Source of the DNA: Giardia muris
Taxonomy: Eukaryota; Fornicata; Diplomonadida; Hexamitidae
NCBI GenBank assembly: GCA_006247105.1
Contig: CM016926.1
Location: 1,984,001-2,048,000 of the forward strand
Length of the DNA stretch: 64,000 nt
Reading direction: 5' to 3'
The translations under genes and the position numbers were made by a program. Position 1 is the first letter of the stretch; every line of letters begins with the position of its first letter. The notes below the pieces were generated by a model. That model had not been told where the DNA came from. It made no database searches and saw only the letters and a program-made list of their open reading frames with translations. Below are positions 28,394 to 36,686 of this stretch, in pieces.

Positions 28394-29587
28394 ATGCTCG
28401 AGTCGATAGAGGGGCTCCTCACCTCTGTCTCGGGCTGCACAGACTCCGCGGCCGGGATCACGGAGCTCAATGGGCTGATGATTAAGATCAAGGACTTGAC
28501 AGCTGCCGATTTGCAGCCATTCCTTCAACCAGTTCTTCACTTGGCAGAGAAGAAGGCCGTTCCTCCTCTCACCACGCCAGCAATTTTCTGCCTCTACAAG
28601 TCCCAGGGGGCGTCCGAGGTCGCCGATAGACTTGTAGATCCCAATACCATCGTTCATGTCATTGATTGCCTGAGTACTGGTGGGACCCCTTTCGTCCAGG
28701 CACAAGCCTTACATCTACTCCTTACGCATGCGGTCGCGCGCTGTATAGAACTCGACCGGGAGGGGTCTGTAGATGCGTACGAGGAGCTTGCAGGCCGGAT
28801 CGTTGGCTACATTCGTGGGTATGCCGCTATCCCGGCGTGTAACGAGGCGGTCATCGTGTGCATCAATGCGCTCCTTCGTCTTCAGCTTCTCACCTTGAAT
28901 TACGCCGATTGTGCTCGGTCCCTACATAGCTTTAGGCCCGCTCCAGACGTCTCCCATACACAACTGGCACGCTTCCGTTTCTATGCCTCCCTTGCCTTGG
29001 CACTTTCAGGACAAGTTTCAAGGGCGCTCCAACAGCTGGCTAAGGCGCACCAGCTTGTCAAAGAACACTTTCCCACCTCCTCTTTCAACTACGAGATATC
29101 CGCATTCATGTCTCTTTTCCGAGCCTTGGCAGGCGTCTCATATACGATTGATCCCCCGAAGACTACACTCACCTTCGAGCCGATTTATGATCTCCTCTCA
29201 AATAACCCACACCTGAGCGCCCGCTGCGTCGCAGTACGACTCAGTCACGCATACAGACACATCTCACTCCAGGACGTATGCGAAAAGGTGGGCCTCGGGG
29301 TGGAAGCAACGCAGGAGCTGCTAGCGAATTGTACTCGTGAAGGCGCTTTCCAATGTCAACTCATCAAGATAGATGGCGTACCTGCTGTCGAGTTCCATGC
29401 CGATGATGCCACACAGAAGCGGGCAATGTTCCGAGGAGATGCCTTACGTTTGGCCGCACGTGCGACAGAGATACGCGAGGCCTTTGTCAAAAAGAGTGTT
29501 GTTTATGATAACAAGGCCGTCGATAACAGGCCAGTCGACATGGCGCGTGAGGACGACGAAAGCTACGACGATGACGACTATTATTGA
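28394..29587 (+). CDS. PCI-like helical-repeat protein
   Basis: Encodes 397 residues. An all-helical N-terminal array of about 270 residues is followed by a probable winged helix at about 275-340 (ARCVAVRLSHAYRHISLQDV, VGVEATQELLANCTREG-type, then CQLIKIDGVPAVEFH). This order, with a basic then very acidic end (DDESYDDDDYY), is that of PCI-domain subunits of the proteasome lid, eIF3 or COP9 signalosome. Which complex cannot be settled from the sequence. The start codon is fixed by the 5-bp gap to the divergent UEV gene. Its TGA shares the TGATCA hexamer with the stop of the convergent Vps25 gene. Confidence 0.6.
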   Translation: MLESIEGLLTSVSGCTDSAAGITELNGLMIKIKDLTAADLQPFLQPVLHLAEKKAVPPLTTPAIFCLYKSQGASEVADRLVDPNTIVHVIDCLSTGGTPFVQAQALHLLLTHAVARCIELDREGSVDAYEELAGRIVGYIRGYAAIPACNEAVIVCINALLRLQLLTLNYADCARSLHSFRPAPDVSHTQLARFRFYASLALALSGQVSRALQQLAKAHQLVKEHFPTSSFNYEISAFMSLFRALAGVSYTIDPPKTTLTFEPIYDLLSNNPHLSARCVAVRLSHAYRHISLQDVCEKVGLGVEATQELLANCTREGAFQCQLIKIDGVPAVEFHADDATQKRAMFRGDALRLAARATEIREAFVKKSVVYDNKAVDNRPVDMAREDDESYDDDDYY

Positions 29588-30118
29588 TCAGAGATTGAAG
29601 GACCGGAGCTCCACAAGCCCATTGAAGCGCTGTTCCTTGTAATCGAGAGTGAACTCCAGCTTCTGTTCCTTTTTCAGCCGAGTGACGATCTCCTCAAGGA
29701 TATCCAGGTCGAGATGTTCAAAGACCGATTCTGGAGGGAGGTCAGCAAGCAGGTCGTCAAGGAGAGTGGCTCCATCCGACCCGTACTTCTCGACACAGAA
29801 GCGGATGAACTCACGGCAGAGGGTATCGAAAGAGACTGGTAACAGGTATGTTTGAGCTCCTTTGACTAAGATGCGCCCTATGCTTCGAAGATGTTCAAGA
29901 ATGGCCGCAATAAGGTCATCCCCAGCAACTCGATCGATCTGACGATTAGTGAAAACGGGCCATTTCCTACTGAATGCATAGCAATGGGTATGGCCACACC
30001 AGCCGTTCAGGATGCTCGCCCAGGTGTTCAGCTGCGAGGCACGTGAGACCTCGCTCCGTTGGAGGGTGAAGAGCGGAGGGAAGCTCCAGACCCGTGGATA
30101 CTTGTAGGCCTCCTCCAT
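29588..30118 (-). CDS. VPS25: Vps25, ESCRT-II subunit
   Basis: Encodes 176 residues, the normal size for Vps25. The N-terminal YPRVWSFPPLFTLQ motif, the following helix (SRASQLNTWASILNGWC) and the second winged helix ending EHLDLDILEEIVTRLKKEQK are those of the family, in which PPxF-type motifs bind Vps22 and Vps36. Vps25 occurs twice in the Y-shaped ESCRT-II complex and recruits Vps20/ESCRT-III. Its role here would be sorting or membrane remodelling on endosome-like peripheral vesicles. The stop codon lies directly against that of the convergent PCI gene. Upstream 126 bp separate it from Sas10. Confidence 0.9.
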   Translation of the reverse strand: MEEAYKYPRVWSFPPLFTLQRSEVSRASQLNTWASILNGWCGHTHCYAFSRKWPVFTNRQIDRVAGDDLIAAILEHLRSIGRILVKGAQTYLLPVSFDTLCREFIRFCVEKYGSDGATLLDDLLADLPPESVFEHLDLDILEEIVTRLKKEQKLEFTLDYKEQRFNGLVELRSFNL

Positions 30119-30244
30119 GCTCGGTTTTCTTTTACTCCTCTTATACTCAGGTATGAAAGGGTAAGAGGAAGAAGACCGTGAATAGAACTACATGGAACGT
30201 ACCTCTCTCAGTATTACCACATGATGTAAGAAGCAGAGAGAAAA

Positions 30245-31624
30245 ATGAACGAGGAGAACAGCTTCTCCCTCTCCGAGGAGCCTCATCATGCGCACCACAA
30301 CCGCTCAGGACCGAGGCGGAACCATCATGACGTCGACCGGGGCGCACTCGGTTGGCGTAAAGATGACTTTCACATTCAAGAAGGAAGAAAGAAGCGGATC
30401 CATCATGGACCTTCTAATAGACATGACGAGTTGTCGAGTTCGTCAGAAGCTGATCGCCAACATTTCCTCGAGACCTGCGAGACTGAAGCACGAGTTCGAG
30501 GTAATGTTGATGGGTCTAAGTTTGATTCTGCTTTAGGAGCTCTAACCGCCCTTCCAAAGCGTCCTACTGGTATAGCTATGGAGGCAGATGATGCAGAAGC
30601 AGACCTCCCACTTTTTGAAGAGCTCCTTACCGATGTCCATTCAACACTCTCAGGCCTTGTCGAAGAGGTTCCTGGCTATGAGAGCCATTGCTTTAAGCAG
30701 CTGATGCGGACAGCTGGCACGCTCATCCTTTGCAGTACCTTCGCTCTAGCACATCGGGGAACCGGTGGCTCGAAGGATCACCCTGTATTTGATCAAATTG
30801 AGAGGCTAATGCAGGACTTCCAGAACCACAAGCAAGCCTTCATCGATGAGCTTGAGGCCGATGAGAATACCGGAAATGAAGAGGGGGAGGAGGATGAGAA
30901 ACTGGAAAGCGAGAAGAGCGTCAAGAACGACCTCTCAGGATCCTATGATACCAAGGAAGGAGAGGAGAAGGAGGAGGTTGGTGATGATGAAGATGAATTC
31001 TTCTTCTCCGACGATAGTGCTTGTGATCTTGATGAGATTGGGGGAGACAAGGCCTTTTCCGAGCCTCTCCGAAAGACCGTACTACAAAGAATTGAGGAGA
31101 CCCTCCCAGCGAGAATGGCACCAACCTCCGGCGATGCAGACCTCACGGCGTATGAGAAGCGCGTTGAACGTATGGCTGCTCAGCATAAGGCTAGGCTAAT
31201 GGAGAGGGAGGAGAAGGCAAGTCTTCCTAGAAGCAATCGGAAGGAGGAGCTGACGTCAACGTTGGCTGCAGATCTTGTCCGTCAGATCCAGGACTATAAG
31301 GACTCGACAAAGGAGTTTCGTCGTGCAAAGGCCAAAGGAAAGCGGGAGTACGAGGCTCTTTACTATGATCCCTCTGTCGATCGGCTTCAAAGTCCTGACG
31401 AGAAAAGACCGATCACACGGGCGATGGAGAAAGGGGACGCAGGACTTCGTCGTAGCAAGCCGAAGCATAGGTCCATGGGTCGTACTAGCCTACGCCAGAG
31501 ATATACCCGTGCCAAGGTATTGAATGAGAAGTCGGCGGTCCAGACTCAAGAATATAGCGGGACGTACACGGGAGAGGCAAAGGGTATCAGGACTAACGTG
31601 ATCCACTCCAGGAAGCTGAGCTGA
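30245..31624 (+). CDS. Sas10/Utp3, small-subunit processome protein
   Basis: Encodes 459 residues. ATG 30245 follows AGAGAAAAA. The middle (about 120-195) contains the Sas10/Utp3/C1D helical domain (FEELLTDVHSTLSGLVEEV ... LMRTAGTLILCSTFALAHR). A Glu/Asp-rich region follows. The C-terminal 70 residues carry the Sas10 signature ITRAMEKGDAGLRRSKPKH, then the basic Arg/Lys stretch and the final TGEAKGIRTNVIHSRKL. Sas10/Utp3 acts in the nucleolar SSU processome for 18S rRNA processing. The N-terminus is unusually His-rich. The gene lies between Vps25 and Vps22 on the opposite strand. Confidence 0.9.
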   Translation: MNEENSFSLSEEPHHAHHNRSGPRRNHHDVDRGALGWRKDDFHIQEGRKKRIHHGPSNRHDELSSSSEADRQHFLETCETEARVRGNVDGSKFDSALGALTALPKRPTGIAMEADDAEADLPLFEELLTDVHSTLSGLVEEVPGYESHCFKQLMRTAGTLILCSTFALAHRGTGGSKDHPVFDQIERLMQDFQNHKQAFIDELEADENTGNEEGEEDEKLESEKSVKNDLSGSYDTKEGEEKEEVGDDEDEFFFSDDSACDLDEIGGDKAFSEPLRKTVLQRIEETLPARMAPTSGDADLTAYEKRVERMAAQHKARLMEREEKASLPRSNRKEELTSTLAADLVRQIQDYKDSTKEFRRAKAKGKREYEALYYDPSVDRLQSPDEKRPITRAMEKGDAGLRRSKPKHRSMGRTSLRQRYTRAKVLNEKSAVQTQEYSGTYTGEAKGIRTNVIHSRKLS

Positions 31625-31664
31625 GTCGAGGGGACTGAGGAGGATGAGGAGGGAGAACTTGAAA

Positions 31665-32342
31665 TCAGATGGGCAGGTTGAGATAATAACGGGAAGTCCC
31701 ATCATGGAGATCAACAAGGATTCGACCCATGTCTTCCATCTCGCAAATCGCCCGTTTGATAAGGCCCTCGTCGAACCCGAGCGTAAGGACGTCTTCTAGA
31801 AGGAAGTTTGGCCAGTCTTCGGCCTCATTGTAAACGTGCCCGATTATCGCCTGAGCTACACGTGACATTGTATTATAGCTCGAAGTGATGTAGTCGACCC
31901 CATCAATGCTTGTTACCACGTAATTCGCTGAGTCCATCGTTTTGCCAATTATATCTAATGCATCCTTCACCTCTTTCAGGGTGACGTTCCCCTTAGTAGC
32001 TTGGGCGAGGTGCGTCGCAAGATGGCTCAGAGGGATAAGACAGCCCTCGTAATGACGGTGGAACGTACAGTACTCAATGATGAGTCCAACTAGTTCTGTG
32101 TCCCTCATGTTTCTATTAAGGCCTGGGAGGCCGTACAGATCCATCCGAAGCTCGTGGGCGACAGCGTTCAAGTTACTCAGTAGGTCGAAATCTTGGGAGT
32201 CAATACCCCTTTCGATGTAGGCCCGAACACTGTCCTGGTAGGCGTCATATAGCTCCGTCCAGTCCTTCAGCTGGGAGACTGCGTAGGATCGCACCCGGTT
32301 CTTCAGGCCTCGGACCGCGAAGTTCGATAATCGCTGATCCAT
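31665..32342 (-). CDS. VPS22: Vps22/SNF8, ESCRT-II subunit
   Basis: Encodes 225 residues from ATG 32342; a longer frame upstream lacks a good ATG and overlaps the divergent gene. An N-terminal coiled coil (about 5-65) is followed by the EAP30 core: DTELVGLIIEYCTFHRHYEG, CLIPLSHLATHL, KEVKDALDIIGKTM and the second winged helix ending SRYYLNLPI. These match SNF8/Vps22, which pairs with Vps36 and binds Vps25. Slightly short compared with 230-260 residues elsewhere. Same strand as Vps25 and the UEV gene, separated by plus-strand genes. Confidence 0.87.
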   Translation of the reverse strand: MDQRLSNFAVRGLKNRVRSYAVSQLKDWTELYDAYQDSVRAYIERGIDSQDFDLLSNLNAVAHELRMDLYGLPGLNRNMRDTELVGLIIEYCTFHRHYEGCLIPLSHLATHLAQATKGNVTLKEVKDALDIIGKTMDSANYVVTSIDGVDYITSSYNTMSRVAQAIIGHVYNEAEDWPNFLLEDVLTLGFDEGLIKRAICEMEDMGRILVDLHDGTSRYYLNLPI

Positions 32343-32384
32343 TCTTTCCCTCTCTTTATTCTTCCCACATTGAACAAAAGATTC

Positions 32385-34433
32385 ATGATGCAAGAACCAC
32401 CACGACACATGGTGATCAGCATCCCCGCCCCCGACCTGAAGAGCGTCCCCGATCCCCCAAAGGGTGGTTCCATCCGTTCCGCCGCTTATCCCTCCCACCC
32501 AGCATACCATCGGAACTCTGGCTCCGATACGCCAGGTCAACCTCGAGTAGAGCCGAAACTCGGCCCTCCACGGAAAAGATCGCCCTCAGATGGCCAGGTG
32601 CAATCCAATACGAAGACCAGCTCGACACCGGTCCAGATCCGACCGGAATCGGCAGCTTACTTACAAAAGCCGTTACCAGTTCGCTTTTCAGACTTGGGTG
32701 GCGTCGAGGCCGTTGAGGAAAGCTTGACCGAGAACGTCATGTGGCCTCTCGTGTATCCAGACTGTTATAAGTCTATCGGGACTGCATACAGTATCGGTAT
32801 TCTAGTACATGGGCCAACAGGCTCTGGAAAGACGGCCCTCGTCCATGCCACCGCCAACAAAATCATCGATGCACTTAAGGACTCGAACCAGCAAGTCTCC
32901 TTCTTTCAGGCAAATGCAAGCGAGTTCATATCGAGCCGAATCGGGACTGCGGAGGAGAGTCTTCGAACCCTGTTCAGTGACGTGTGTAGCACAGCACCAA
33001 GCCTCCTCTTTCTTGACAACATAGATATCATTGCGGCTCGGGGCGAGAGCGCAGTCTCACGTGACATGAGTCAAAGAATCATCACGCAGCTCTGCGCCTT
33101 GATGGACGAGGTCTGTCAAGAAACCGCGGCCTTCGTCAGCCCGGAAGTTACTGACGGCTCAAATGGCTTCAATGGGCCTGTCATCATCATTGGTGCCACC
33201 ACAAAGATCACTGTCATTGATAATACACTGCGAAGGGCTGGACGTTTTGACCGCGAGGTTGTAGTCCCAATTCCGACGAAGATGCAACGGCTCGCCATCA
33301 TTCAGGCCATTACTCGCACGATGAACCTACAGATGGACTTCACTTTGGAACAGGTGGCCGCATGTACTCCGGGCTATGTTGGGGCGGACTTGGTTGCCCT
33401 TGTACGGGAGGCAGGAAAGCATGCTATCCGAAGGGTTATCAAAAGCTCTTCGATCGCCTCTGCGATCTCAAGAGAGGCGGTAACGCTCGAAGACTTCACC
33501 ACGGCAACGAGGACGATGATTCCGACGGCTCTTCGTGAAGGGTTTGCAACGGTGGCCGACGTTTCATTCGAGGATATTGGGGCTCTTAGTTTTCTAAAGG
33601 ATGAGTTTGAGCAGCATCTCTTACAGCCCTTACGGAATCCTGAACGCTTTGAGAGACTTGGGCTTTCCAAATTTGGGGGGATAATCATGTTCTCCCCGCC
33701 TGGACAAGGGAAGACATTGATCTGCAAGGCTCTTAGTGCAAAGGCAGAGATCAACTTCATCTCCGTAAAGGGGCCGGAACTCCTGAACATGTTCTATGGG
33801 GAGTCTGAACGAGCGATTCGTAACGTCTTCGCTCGTGCCCGTGCAAGCGCTCCGTGTATTCTTTTCCTTGATGAGTTCGACTCATTGGCAAAGAAGCGTG
33901 GAAGCCAAGGGTCAACGGCAGACGTCGGAGACAAGATCGTCAACACTCTTCTCACAGAGCTTGATGGGCTCCACAATAATTTGTCGAGTACTCACATCAG
34001 CACGAATCAGATATTTGTCATTGCGGCCACAAATAGGATCGACCTTATCGACCCGGGACTACTCCGGCCAGGTCGTTTCGATAAAGTCCTTTATATCCCT
34101 CTTCCAAATGCCTCGGAACGCGCTGATATAATCACCACCATTATCCATAGCCAGGGAATTGCCCTCGAAGACGACCTCGCCAGCGATGAGGCTCTTAAGC
34201 GCTTCACCGCAACCCTTGCCGCGAAAACCACCAACTTCACAGGTGCCGATCTTGCTGGCTTGATCCGAAAGGCTGGCACCGAAGTCGTTCGGGAGTCGTC
34301 CATAGGAAGCGCAATTGGACGGAGACACTTCGAGCGCGCGTTGAAGACCACACAACCGTCAGTAAGCGACGCTGACAGAGCTCGCTACGACCGACTGGCA
34401 GAAGAATATGCAAACTTCTTAGCTCGGAGTTAG
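32385..34433 (+). CDS. NVL/Rix7-type AAA ATPase for ribosome biogenesis
   Basis: Encodes 682 residues (ATG 32385 or 32388). Two AAA modules follow a disordered N-terminus. D1: Walker A GPTGSGKT at about 143-150, Walker B FLDNID, sensor region GATTKITVIDNTL, Arg finger RRAGRFD. D2: SPPGQGKT, Walker B FLDEFD, AATNRIDLIDPGLLRPGRFD. Between them PTALREGFATVADVSFEDIG and, in D2, INFISVKGPELLNMFYGESE identify the NVL/Rix7 group rather than Cdc48. These hexamers extract assembly factors from pre-60S particles in the nucleus. Odd points: the D1 Walker B catalytic Glu is Asn, and the first Gly of the D2 P-loop is Ser, so D1 may bind but not hydrolyse ATP. A Sas10 gene lies two genes upstream. Confidence 0.87.
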   Translation: MMQEPPRHMVISIPAPDLKSVPDPPKGGSIRSAAYPSHPAYHRNSGSDTPGQPRVEPKLGPPRKRSPSDGQVQSNTKTSSTPVQIRPESAAYLQKPLPVRFSDLGGVEAVEESLTENVMWPLVYPDCYKSIGTAYSIGILVHGPTGSGKTALVHATANKIIDALKDSNQQVSFFQANASEFISSRIGTAEESLRTLFSDVCSTAPSLLFLDNIDIIAARGESAVSRDMSQRIITQLCALMDEVCQETAAFVSPEVTDGSNGFNGPVIIIGATTKITVIDNTLRRAGRFDREVVVPIPTKMQRLAIIQAITRTMNLQMDFTLEQVAACTPGYVGADLVALVREAGKHAIRRVIKSSSIASAISREAVTLEDFTTATRTMIPTALREGFATVADVSFEDIGALSFLKDEFEQHLLQPLRNPERFERLGLSKFGGIIMFSPPGQGKTLICKALSAKAEINFISVKGPELLNMFYGESERAIRNVFARARASAPCILFLDEFDSLAKKRGSQGSTADVGDKIVNTLLTELDGLHNNLSSTHISTNQIFVIAATNRIDLIDPGLLRPGRFDKVLYIPLPNASERADIITTIIHSQGIALEDDLASDEALKRFTATLAAKTTNFTGADLAGLIRKAGTEVVRESSIGSAIGRRHFERALKTTQPSVSDADRARYDRLAEEYANFLARS

Positions 34434-34461
34434 CCACTGTGAATCTTGAGGGGGAAGAGGC

Positions 34462-36663
34462 TCATTTCCCCCGATGCTCCACTGTTCCAGGCCGTAGGGC
34501 GATAAGGTCCCGCATCTTCTTGCGACATGCAGATCGTGGAGGGATGAAATCGAGGGCAGTGTGTCCATCAAAGGTCCGCATGCCACGCTCAAGAGGGGCG
34601 AGAATCCGGACGGCGGGCATATTCTCATGACGGACTGCATACATAAGGGCGGTAATCCCATCCTTGTTGATTATCCCCGCCTCCCGTGGCGCTAAGGCCT
34701 TTGTGAGCTGCGTGTGCTTCAGAATAACGCTCAACATGAGGGCTGTCTGCCCGTTCGTGTCGCGTTTTCCACAGTCCTGCTTGATATGCCTCTGTGCTGC
34801 CGCCAAATCACCGAGGATCGTATATATCATAAGCGGAGTCCAGCCCACACTATTTAGTAGGGCATCCTCCGCCGATAAGAGATACTTGATCACGCCCCGA
34901 CGCTTCTTATAGACCGCTCGTCGTAAGGCGAAGTCTCCAGAATGGGTCCTCCGTCCCGCCTCCAAAGGACAGAGCAGTGTCGCACAGGTATCATTCCCCT
35001 TCTCAATGGCAATCATCAGTGCCGTCTCACCGTCTCCCCGTTGCATCCCCGCCTCCTTAGGCGCAAGAAGCTTGACAGCATGAGCATGGTTCCGTTCAGC
35101 AGCGAGCATTAACGCCGTAACCCCAGTGACAGTTGGATCATCCTCCTTCTGCATCACCATCCCCGCCTCACGTTCAAGAAGAAGGACGATTGACTCGACG
35201 GCATTCGCCTCTGCTGCCAGCATCAGAGCCGTCTTATCATGGACCCCACGATCGCCGGCCTCGTACGGGATGAGACGCCGTACAACCTCGTAGTGATTAA
35301 GAGCAGCAGCAGTCATCAGAGCGGTCTGACCGATAGCATTCTGACGCCCAACCTCATTGAAGCAGCTCTCGACCCCCTCGATGTCGTTCAGGACCGCGTA
35401 CTGGATCAACTGCGTGTTCCCATAAGGGTCTGTGCCGGTCGTCGACTGCGAAAGGGCTAGGTCTGCCTCCGGCATCGAGCTCAACCCGGCTTCTGCCAGA
35501 AGGGCTTCAAGACGCCGAATCCGCTCGTTCTTGATGCGCACGTCCTGCTCCAGCTGCGCAATCCGCCGCTGCAGCTCTGTAACGAGTTGCTCAGATGCAT
35601 GTCGCTGCTGGCAGAGCTCTTCAACCTTCTTCTCTAGGTCTTCGACCACCAGAAGCGCCTTTCCGTCGTTCTCTTGTTGTTTGGTCCAGAACTGGCTCGT
35701 CTCTTGCGTTTGGGATGCCTGCTTGCTCGAAAGCTCGTGTACGCTCTCCTCCGATGAAACGGCAGGGTAGCTCTCCCGGGTCTCGAGGCTTTTCTTGCGG
35801 ATCTCGCTGCAAGCAGCACTATCCAAGCTCATCTTGAACTCCCCGTTCAGGCCCGAGTTGTGGAGCTGGTTGGCGCAGGGACTAAAGTCTCGGATCGCAA
35901 GGCGAGAGCTCTTCGGGGGAGTGGTGGTGACGAGCTCATCGCCGCGTGGAGACTCATCGGTGACAGGGGGTGTTACGCTGGATGTCTGGGCGGAGATTAC
36001 AGAGGTGATTGGCCTGAGGTCGACAGCCGGTGCCAAAAGGAGCTCGGAACTCGGCGCCTGGGGTGTGCGGAGCTGCGAGAGTGATAAATCGGAGCCCTTC
36101 TGGGTCGAGACGCTTCCAGGCGTCCGCATATTACTTAGAGAGGATATAATCGCCGGAGACATGTGCCGTAGCTGGCTATTGCAGACGGCACTAATCTCCA
36201 CTGCGCTTTGGATCCCAGTATGGGGGGAGGGGGCGGCAGGTGTGGCTGGTTTTGAGGCGGGCGAGACGGATAAATTACTACTATCTAGGGTTGAACTTGA
36301 CGCGAGAATGGCAACGATACGACGCGTGTGGACGAGAAGTTCTGCAAGATGGCTCGAGGCAGGAGCGCTCGCGAGAGCCGCGTCAATGTCCTCGATGTCG
36401 AGTTGATGTGGGTTCAAAATTAGTGCGTGCACAAAATCTATGCGGTTCAGTCTGATGGCGAGGACGAGGGGACTGATCCCCTCCTTATCGGGAAGCATTC
36501 CCTCATAAGGGGCAAGGAATTGAACGGCGGCAAGGTGGCCAGCGGTAATGGCACGTAGGAGTGCGGTTCGGCCCTCCGCGTCCCGGGATTTTGCGTATAC
36601 TCCGACGCCCTGACGGAGCCCGAGCATATCACCGGTATCTGCGGCCTGGAACCAGGCGTCCAT
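34462..36663 (-). CDS. Ankyrin-repeat 'protein 21.1' with central coiled coil
   Basis: Encodes 733 residues from ATG 36663. N-terminal ankyrin repeats (about 10-130) begin EGRTALLRAITAGHLAAVQFLAPYE-type units. A Ser/Thr-rich disordered region covers about 150-340, a coiled coil about 360-440 (KVEELCQQRHASEQLVTELQ), and seven or more ankyrin repeats run from about 455 to the end, each with GxTALMxAA and an EAG turn characteristic of Giardia ankyrin proteins. No kinase domain follows. Such 'protein 21.1' products are often kinase-less relatives of NEK-ankyrin proteins and may anchor partners on the cytoskeleton. The start is 23 bp from that of the divergent kinase. Confidence 0.87.
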   Translation of the reverse strand: MDAWFQAADTGDMLGLRQGVGVYAKSRDAEGRTALLRAITAGHLAAVQFLAPYEGMLPDKEGISPLVLAIRLNRIDFVHALILNPHQLDIEDIDAALASAPASSHLAELLVHTRRIVAILASSSTLDSSNLSVSPASKPATPAAPSPHTGIQSAVEISAVCNSQLRHMSPAIISSLSNMRTPGSVSTQKGSDLSLSQLRTPQAPSSELLLAPAVDLRPITSVISAQTSSVTPPVTDESPRGDELVTTTPPKSSRLAIRDFSPCANQLHNSGLNGEFKMSLDSAACSEIRKKSLETRESYPAVSSEESVHELSSKQASQTQETSQFWTKQQENDGKALLVVEDLEKKVEELCQQRHASEQLVTELQRRIAQLEQDVRIKNERIRRLEALLAEAGLSSMPEADLALSQSTTGTDPYGNTQLIQYAVLNDIEGVESCFNEVGRQNAIGQTALMTAAALNHYEVVRRLIPYEAGDRGVHDKTALMLAAEANAVESIVLLLEREAGMVMQKEDDPTVTGVTALMLAAERNHAHAVKLLAPKEAGMQRGDGETALMIAIEKGNDTCATLLCPLEAGRRTHSGDFALRRAVYKKRRGVIKYLLSAEDALLNSVGWTPLMIYTILGDLAAAQRHIKQDCGKRDTNGQTALMLSVILKHTQLTKALAPREAGIINKDGITALMYAVRHENMPAVRILAPLERGMRTFDGHTALDFIPPRSACRKKMRDLIALRPGTVEHRGK

Positions 36664-36686
36664 CGAACAATTTCTTGGCAAAAAGC

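Noticed and set aside
31665..32540. Vps22 starting at 32540
   Set aside because: The extra 66 residues overlap the NVL gene and are Gly/Trp-rich, unlike the family; Met at 32342 matches the family N-terminus.
36561..36686. 42-residue extension of the HFD kinase
   Set aside because: It overlaps the coding start of the ankyrin gene on the other strand and is Arg/Pro-rich; ATG 36687 lies behind an A-run.
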